From Robinsoniella peoriensis (GTDB lineage: Bacteria; Bacillota; Clostridia; Lachnospirales; Lachnospiraceae), in the NCBI RefSeq assembly GCF_000797495.1, contig NZ_JTGN01000021.1, positions 1-64,000 of the forward strand: a stretch of 64,000 nucleotides of DNA. The letters are read 5' to 3'. The translations under genes and the position numbers were made by a program. The notes beneath the pieces were generated by a model. It saw only the letters and a list, made by a program, of their open reading frames with translations. It had not been told where the DNA came from and did not search any database. Shown piece by piece: positions 60,989 to 64,000 of this stretch; position 1 is the first letter of the stretch, and every line of letters begins with the position of its first letter.

Positions 60989-62374
60989 TTATAAACAAAT
61001 CAAGTCCGGATCTTTATTTTTACCCTCGCTGCTGCAAGAGATTTTCCGATAAATCTTTTTTAATAATATATGCGCTACGACAGCCGCCAATACCTCAGCA
61101 ACCGGAAAAGCAATCCAGATTCCAAGAGCTCCCATAGATCTTGACAAAAGGTATCCCAGAGGAACCGTCACTACAAATTGTCTGAGCAGTGATACGATCA
61201 GGGACTCCTTCCCTCTTCCCAATGCCTCAAAAGTCCCGGAATTCACAATTCCTATAGATGATACCAGAAATCCCAGACTTATCACGCGCAGCGCTTCTGT
61301 ACCAATCTTCATCATGTCATCTGTGGCATCAAACAACATCAGAATCTGCCTTGGGAACACCAGCGCACCGATTGTTCCAATCAACATAACGCAAAAGACC
61401 ACCAGGAGGCTTAAATGAACGGTCTGCTTCATACGCTTCTTCTCGCCTGCACCATAGTTAAAGCCGATGATTGGACGCATCCCCTGGACAACGCCATTCG
61501 CAGGCATATAAATGAAGGTCTGTAGTTTAAAATAAATACCCAGAACCGCCACATGCAGATCTGAAAACCTGGATAAGATCCCATTTAATATACTGACCAG
61601 CAGCGACGGCAGCGCCATCATAATTGTTGACGGTATCCCCACCGAATAGATCTGTTTTATAATACCCTTATCAAAGCTTACATATTTAAGGGAAATCTTA
61701 ATTCCAATATCTTTCTTTCTGTAAACCAGCACATACAGAAGAAATGCACTGATCTGTCCAATTACCGTTGCAATAGCCGCCCCTTTTACTCCCAGTGCCG
61801 GAAAACCCAGGAGTCCGAAAATCATAATAGGATCTAATATGATATTAATAATGCATCCGCTGGCCAAGAGTGCCATAGTAGTGACCATATCTCCCACTGC
61901 CTGAAATATTTTTTCCATACTAATCTGAAGCAGACAGCCAAATGCAAGGCAAAGCACGATATAAGAATACTCACATCCATATTGCAAAATGACAGCATTC
62001 TCAGTAAACATACTTAAAAATGGCTTTGTAACCACGATTCCGACCACTAAAAACAGTACTGCATGAATCACAGTAAGCAGCATTCCGATGGAAGCTGTCT
62101 TATTCGCCTTTTCAAAATCTTTGCCTCCTATACTAATGGATATTGCGGAACTGATTCCAACACCAATACCCACCGCCACGGAAACTACAATGTTCTGCAG
62201 CGGATATACCAGAGAAACTGCCGTCAGAGCCTCCGGTCCAAGCCTCGCCACAAAGATACTGTCCACAATATTATACAGTGACTGCATAAGCATAGAAAGC
62301 ATCATAGGTACTGCCATAGACATCAGCAGCGGAAAAATAGCCCGGGTTTTCATTTTATCTTGATTAACTGCCAT
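60989..62374 (-). CDS. MATE family efflux transporter
   Basis: A 461-residue membrane protein of 12 helices in two six-helix bundles. Typical segments are SMAVPMMLSMLMQSLYNIVDSIFVARLGPEALTAV at the start (in pieces), LDPIMIFGLLGFPALGVKGAA and NGVVQGMRPIIGFNYGAGEKKR in the second half. MATE proteins export drugs or metabolites with Na+ or H+; the ligand is not known. Monocistronic with its own ribosome site AGGAGG. Confidence 0.93.
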   Translation of the reverse strand: MAVNQDKMKTRAIFPLLMSMAVPMMLSMLMQSLYNIVDSIFVARLGPEALTAVSLVYPLQNIVVSVAVGIGVGISSAISISIGGKDFEKANKTASIGMLLTVIHAVLFLVVGIVVTKPFLSMFTENAVILQYGCEYSYIVLCLAFGCLLQISMEKIFQAVGDMVTTMALLASGCIINIILDPIMIFGLLGFPALGVKGAAIATVIGQISAFLLYVLVYRKKDIGIKISLKYVSFDKGIIKQIYSVGIPSTIMMALPSLLVSILNGILSRFSDLHVAVLGIYFKLQTFIYMPANGVVQGMRPIIGFNYGAGEKKRMKQTVHLSLLVVFCVMLIGTIGALVFPRQILMLFDATDDMMKIGTEALRVISLGFLVSSIGIVNSGTFEALGRGKESLIVSLLRQFVVTVPLGYLLSRSMGALGIWIAFPVAEVLAAVVAHILLKKIYRKISCSSEGKNKDPDLICL

Positions 62375-62410
62375 AATTACATCTTACCTCCTCAAATAAA
62401 TCACAAAGAA

Positions 62411-62461
62411 AAAGCTATATATTTTCCTGTTTAATTCAGAAACAGGCAAACATATAGCTTT
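62411..62461 (-). terminator. Terminator of the ROK/RpiR unit
   Basis: AAAGCTATAT plus CCTGTTT pair with their complements over 62411-62461, with a bulge; TTTCTTTG follows on the minus strand. It lies about 90 bases after the RpiR stop. Confidence 0.75.
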
Positions 62462-62550
62462 GAAAGCATTCTGTTTAATTGAAACTCAAAAAATCATATC
62501 ATAAAATATATCATTTTGCAAGCAAACTTTCACAGACAGCTAATCGCTTT

Positions 62551-63411
62551 CTAAAATAATTTTTCTACCACTGCCCGGGAGGTCCCTTCATTATTGAACT
62601 TGCAGCTTTCATAATTTCTCTCATAAAACTCCTGATATAACAAGTCTATTAAATACAGCTGGCTCAGCTTTGCTGTCATGGAACCGCCTTCTAACGGACC
62701 TTCACTGGAACCGCATAATAAGATTGCATCCGAATATGATGTCAGCGGTGACTTCTGAAAATGCGTGATACACGCAATCTTTGCACCCGCCTCTTTTGCT
62801 ACCTTTGCCACATGAATGTTGTCCTTTGTTGCTCCGGAATACGATATGATTACGATCAGATCCTCTTCAGTTGTCATAGACGCTGCCATGGCCTGCATAT
62901 GAGGATCCGTAATGCAGATTACCTTGTTGGTAATTCTTAAAAATTTATTCCTTGCTTCTTCCGCAGTCAGCAGACTGTCTCCTATCCCAAAGAAGAAAAC
63001 CCTCTTTGCCTGCTCGAACATATCCAGTATTTTGTCAAAATTATCTCTGCTCAGCAGCATATAAGTCTCTTTAATTGCAGCTAAATGTAATTGCAGAACC
63101 TTTTCTGCCATCTCTCCCAGGCTGTCATCAAACCTCCTGCTTTCCAGTACTGTCTTGGTACTGCTGCTGGAAGTAGCACCCTGGCTGAGTGACAACCGCA
63201 TTTTGAATTCCTGGTATCCCTGCAGTTTCATTGTTCTGCAGAACCGATATACACTGGTATCACCCACCTTACAGGCATCTGCCAGATCTGTTATCGACAT
63301 ATACAATACCTTACTTTGATTCTTAATTACGTAATCCGCCACCTTTTTCTCCGCTTTTGTAAATTGATTATAAGATGACTGAATCTCTAAAACGATGTTT
63401 GTGTTATCCAC
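62551..63411 (-). CDS. RpiR/MurR family transcriptional regulator
   Basis: A 286-residue regulator. Residues 1-80 form the HTH_6 domain (FTKAEKKVADYVIKNQSKVLYMSITDLADACKVGDTSVYRFCRTM in pieces); residues about 110-245 form a SIS phosphosugar-binding domain (VFFFGIGDSLLTAEEARNKFLRI in parts, DLIVIISYSGATKDNIHVAKVAKEAGAKIACIT in parts). Family members sense phosphosugars such as MurNAc-6P, GlcNAc-6P or ManNAc-6P. It follows a ROK kinase gene with 25 bases between, which fits amino-sugar or sialic acid use. Confidence 0.93.
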   Translation of the reverse strand: MDNTNIVLEIQSSYNQFTKAEKKVADYVIKNQSKVLYMSITDLADACKVGDTSVYRFCRTMKLQGYQEFKMRLSLSQGATSSSSTKTVLESRRFDDSLGEMAEKVLQLHLAAIKETYMLLSRDNFDKILDMFEQAKRVFFFGIGDSLLTAEEARNKFLRITNKVICITDPHMQAMAASMTTEEDLIVIISYSGATKDNIHVAKVAKEAGAKIACITHFQKSPLTSYSDAILLCGSSEGPLEGGSMTAKLSQLYLIDLLYQEFYERNYESCKFNNEGTSRAVVEKLF

Positions 63412-63436
63412 CTATTCACCTCCTTGGTATTTATTC

Positions 63437-64000
63437 TCAATCTCCCTTTAAATCCAAGGCTATCTGTACAGCCCCTAATAATCCGGCTGTATTCCCTAAC
63501 TGTGCCTGTCTAATATTTACGTCACGATAGCTCTCCATGACATTATTATACAGAATGTTACAGATTTTATCCAGTATGTATTTTTGTTTCATTACCCCTC
63601 CGCCTAAAATTATGCAGGAAGGATTAAATATGTGTGTAAGTGAAACCAGTCCCAGTACAATTTCTTTTATCCAGGCATCAATAATCTCTGCCACACTTTC
63701 CTCTTTTCGCCGTTCGAATATCCTTTTTCCATTACTAAGACTCTCATCCAGCAGCATTGCATTTTTTACCAGCGCTGTTGTGGAAGCATACCGCTCATAA
63801 CAGCCGCTGAATATATCCTTTGATATATCCCTGTCCCCGGGATGAATCACCATGCCTCCAAACTCTCCTGCCGAAAATCTGCTGCCCTTATAAACCTTGT
63901 GGTCAATAACAATAGCCCCGCCTACACCGGTGCCATAAGTCAGGCACAGAAAATCTGCAAACTCCCGTCCGGCTCCAAAATTTGCCTCGCCCAGTGCAGC
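63437..64000 (-). CDS. ROK family sugar kinase, N-terminal end cut by window edge
   Basis: The frame is open from the right edge (LGEANFGAGREFADFLCLTYGTGVGGAIVIDHKVYKG in parts) to the stop at 63437, 187 codons. LTYGTGVGGAIV is the phosphate-binding motif of ROK kinases; FSAGEFGGMVIHPGD is the sugar-binding region with the conserved Glu and His. The next segment, SGCYERYAST, lacks the usual CxCGxxGC zinc cluster of most ROK proteins. NPSCIILGGGVM is the adenosine motif. Likely substrates are ManNAc or glucose; the RpiR neighbour favours an amino sugar. The first about 100 residues lie outside. Confidence 0.9.
   Translation of the reverse strand, partial: AALGEANFGAGREFADFLCLTYGTGVGGAIVIDHKVYKGSRFSAGEFGGMVIHPGDRDISKDIFSGCYERYASTTALVKNAMLLDESLSNGKRIFERRKEESVAEIIDAWIKEIVLGLVSLTHIFNPSCIILGGGVMKQKYILDKICNILYNNVMESYRDVNIRQAQLGNTAGLLGAVQIALDLKGD

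Noticed and set aside
1-64000. tRNA, rRNA, CRISPR array, phage or integrative-element core genes
   Set aside because: None was recognisable on either strand; the only mobile gene seen is the partial transposase at the left edge.

Overview
The window looks like a chromosomal segment of a low-to-mid GC, spore-forming gut Clostridia, most likely a Lachnospiraceae (Blautia/Hungatella-like) bacterium. The grounds are strong AGGAGG ribosome sites, three YesM/YesN-type two-component systems next to carbohydrate ABC importers, a YtaF-type sporulation membrane protein, a CIRCE-controlled small heat-shock operon and a large secreted glycosidase. I see no rRNA, tRNA or CRISPR array.

Layout. 1-1.2 kb: an IS1182-type transposase cut by the window edge. 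1.4-3.7 kb: a lipoprotein, a small Cys-rich RiPP-type precursor peptide and the decayed C-terminal half of its radical SAM/SPASM maturase. 3.8-14.7 kb: an operon of sensor kinase, AraC-type response regulator, sugar-binding lipoprotein, two permeases and two UroD-superfamily proteins, with a third UroD-like gene just upstream as its own unit. 14.8-17.8 kb: an AraC regulator, a metallo-beta-lactamase-fold hydrolase and a diguanylate cyclase. 17.9-27.7 kb: a second sugar system (response regulator, YtfQ-like binding protein, ATPase, two permeases, sensor kinase and a tandem double periplasmic-binding protein that is probably the kinase's receptor). 27.9-33.5 kb: a 1861-residue secreted GH43 enzyme with four PA14-like modules.

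33.8-42.3 kb: a VanZ/RDD membrane protein, a glycerophosphodiesterase, a repeat element, ytaF, an adenine uptake and deamination pair with a divergent LysR gene, and two tandem Hsp20 genes behind a CIRCE operator. 42.4-52.5 kb: a third carbohydrate operon (secreted GH16 enzyme, binding protein, two permeases, kinase, regulator, cytoplasmic GH20-like hexosaminidase). 52.7-64 kb: a Nudix hydrolase, lrgAB, housekeeping genes (DUF188, DUF2804, inositol phosphatase family, yaaA, flavodoxin), a two-gene unit (small helical protein plus YccF) behind what I read as a yybP-ykoY manganese riboswitch with its terminator, a DUF4282-like zinc-ribbon protein, a MATE exporter, an RpiR regulator and a partial ROK kinase.

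The three sugar loci share one logic. An extracellular sensor kinase drives an AraC-type regulator that would activate the binding-protein gene. A hairpin after each binding-protein gene probably keeps its expression above that of the transport genes downstream. Repeated short motifs lie upstream of each locus and are candidate regulator sites. The observations I rate highest are the manganese riboswitch in front of an uncharacterised helical protein/YccF pair, the RiPP precursor left beside a broken maturase, the three UroD-like proteins tied to a sugar importer, and the membrane-anchored double binding protein.
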